A DNA stretch of 64,000 nucleotides. It comes from Candidatus Binatia bacterium. GTDB taxonomy: Bacteria > Desulfobacterota > Binatia > UBA12015. Shown one piece after another: positions 62,891 to 64,000 of the stretch. The translations under genes and the position numbers were made by a program. The stretch spans positions 83,865-147,864 of the forward strand of contig JAQWJE010000052.1 in NCBI GenBank assembly GCA_029248525.1, in the 5' to 3' direction. The notes under the pieces are model-generated. The model was not told where the DNA came from, did not search any database, and worked only from the letters and a program-made list of their open reading frames with translations. Every line of letters begins with the position of its first letter. Within the stretch, counting starts at the first letter, position 1.

Positions 62891-64000
62891 GTGAGAGACG
62901 TGTCTGTCCCTCAAGAGGAGTATCGTCGTCGCGCTGACCGCCATGCGGCCGCGGAGCGCGCCGATGACAAGCTGCATCGCGGTATTGGCTGGACGCGCCT
63001 GCTGATTCTGATCGGGATCGTCGGCTTGTTGGTGGCTTTCTTTGATCAGGATCTGGCCGTGGGTTGGGTTTTGCTCGTTGCCATCGCGCTTTTTGTGGGG
63101 CTCACGGTTTGGCACCAGACGGTTGAAGCGCGGCTCGAGCGCAGCCGACGCGGGGTCGCCTTTCATGAACGTGCCCAGCGTCGCCTTGCCGGACAGTGGC
63201 GCGGTACCGGCCCTGACGGGCGAGGTCTAGCACCGCAGGAGCATGAGTTCGCCTCGGATTTGGGAGTCTTCGGCGCGGGATCGCTCTTTGAACTCTATTG
63301 CCGAGCGGTCACGCCTTATGGTGGGCGGACGCTTGCTGATTGGTTCCTGAGACCCGCGTCGGTACCCGAGGTGCTCGCGCGGCAGGATGCTGTTCGGAGC
63401 CTGATCCCGGCGCTTGATGCGCGCGAGGAGATCGCATTGGCGGTGGCTCACGATGGCCGTGAGCCCTCCGAGGGTGCTCTGCGGCGTTGGTGTTCAAAGC
63501 CGGCCCTCGAATCGCTCCTTTCCATGCAGATCCTGTCTGCATCGCTTCTCGCTGCCTTTTGCGTTTCTCTCGCCTTGTTTTTATCGGGTGTTCTCGGAGG
63601 CGTCTTTCCGATGGCCGCGGTGCTGGCGCAGGTCGTATTGATCGGCCGCGTTCGTAAATCTCACGGACACGCGCTTCATGCCGGGGACGGGGCCTTGGCG
63701 GAACTGGGCGCTCTGCGGACGGTTCTCCATCAGGCCAGTGCCGTACCCTCCTCGAGTGATCTGATGGCGGAGGTTCGAGGTGTGCTGGCCGAGGGGCCGC
63801 GCGCAGCGGCACCAGCTTTGGAGAGTCTCCGGCGCCGATTCGAACTCCTCGATTCAGGACATAACCTGATGTTTGTTCCGCTGGCCCTCCTGATCGGTTG
63901 GGAGATCCATATCCTCGCCTCGTTGGAGCGATGGCGAACGGGGTTCTCGAAAGATACGCTCGGCTGGTTGCAGGCGGTCGGCTGCTTCGAGGCACTACTC
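62891..64000 (+). CDS. Membrane-anchored MutS-like protein, 3'-truncated by window edge
   Basis: A GTG start at 62891 opens a frame of 370 codons that runs to the right edge without a stop. A charged N-terminal helix is followed by two membrane segments (LLILIGIVGLLVAFF and VGWVLLVAIALFVGLTVW), then ARLERSRRGVAFHERAQRRLAGQW and the core EFASDLGVFGAGSLFELYCRA with GGRTLADWFLRPA, which match the MutS core domain of MutS-related membrane proteins. Two more hydrophobic stretches lie near residues 215-250. The ATPase domain would be beyond the window. The role of this family is not well known; it is distinct from mismatch-repair MutS. Confidence 0.75.
   Translation, partial: MRDVSVPQEEYRRRADRHAAAERADDKLHRGIGWTRLLILIGIVGLLVAFFDQDLAVGWVLLVAIALFVGLTVWHQTVEARLERSRRGVAFHERAQRRLAGQWRGTGPDGRGLAPQEHEFASDLGVFGAGSLFELYCRAVTPYGGRTLADWFLRPASVPEVLARQDAVRSLIPALDAREEIALAVAHDGREPSEGALRRWCSKPALESLLSMQILSASLLAAFCVSLALFLSGVLGGVFPMAAVLAQVVLIGRVRKSHGHALHAGDGALAELGALRTVLHQASAVPSSSDLMAEVRGVLAEGPRAAAPALESLRRRFELLDSGHNLMFVPLALLIGWEIHILASLERWRTGFSKDTLGWLQAVGCFEALL

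Noticed and set aside
1..64000. CRISPR arrays, insertion sequences, integrases, phage genes
   Set aside because: No regularly spaced direct repeats, transposase or integrase motifs, or tRNA-flanking direct repeats were found; the tRNA-Ala gene is followed by its terminator and an ordinary gene.

Overview
The window is about 64 kb of high-GC, densely packed DNA with short intergenic gaps, many ATGA-type start/stop overlaps and no mobile elements, CRISPR arrays or phage genes that I can see. It looks chromosomal and comes from a Gram-negative bacterium: there is a TonB-dependent receptor, an outer-membrane barrel protein, lipoproteins, RegB/RegA-type redox regulators, LeuCD, FtsH and Aat. A full squalene/hopanoid operon combined with an HMG-CoA synthase (mevalonate route), plus P450, amidohydrolase, DUF3604 and sulfotransferase genes, fits an uncultivated deltaproteobacteria-like lineage (Myxococcota or Binatota-like). 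That placement is inference; no rRNA gene is present.

Layout. 0-5 kb: the 3' part of a sodium/solute symporter, a sulfatase, and a three-gene pterin/folate module (PTPS-III, a DHPS-like protein and a FolM/pteridine-reductase-like SDR). 5-11.4 kb: a GpgS-like glycosyltransferase, a MarR regulator with two amidohydrolases, and an RdgC-like gene with a partner. 11.3-24.3 kb: lytic transglycosylase lipoprotein, cytochrome P450, DUF3604 protein, PanE-like reductase, tRNA-Ala(CGC) with a strong terminator, acyl-CoA synthetase, SRAP protein, an unusual UGT-like glycosyltransferase with a B-box-like zinc finger, a PadR regulator, Aat and LeuCD.

24.3-36.1 kb: a lipoprotein phosphoesterase, then the centrepiece. 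The operon shc - HMG-CoA synthase - hpnC - hpnD - hpnE - hpnB starts behind a promoter bracketed by two identical 19-bp palindromic sites. A convergent operon, aldose epimerase - hpnG - hpnH, faces it. Together they could run from acetyl-CoA-derived HMG-CoA through squalene to hopene, then to adenosylhopane (HpnH) and ribosylhopane (HpnG). The epimerase has a complete catalytic set and is a candidate for opening the ribose ring before side-chain maturation.

36-48 kb: a KefB-like antiporter, a nucleoside hydrolase translationally coupled to a methylthioribose-kinase-like gene, two large multidomain glycosyltransferases, a diiron ferritin-like protein and glycerol-3-phosphate dehydrogenase. 48-64 kb: TonB receptor, molybdopterin oxidoreductase with alternative hairpins in its leader, FtsH, an operon of barrel protein - TlpA-like thioredoxin - RegB-like kinase - RegA-like regulator, then HpnL-like flippase, sulfotransferase, ABC-2 permease and the 5' part of a membrane-anchored MutS-like gene that runs off the right edge. 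No stretch longer than 300 bases lacks a gene.
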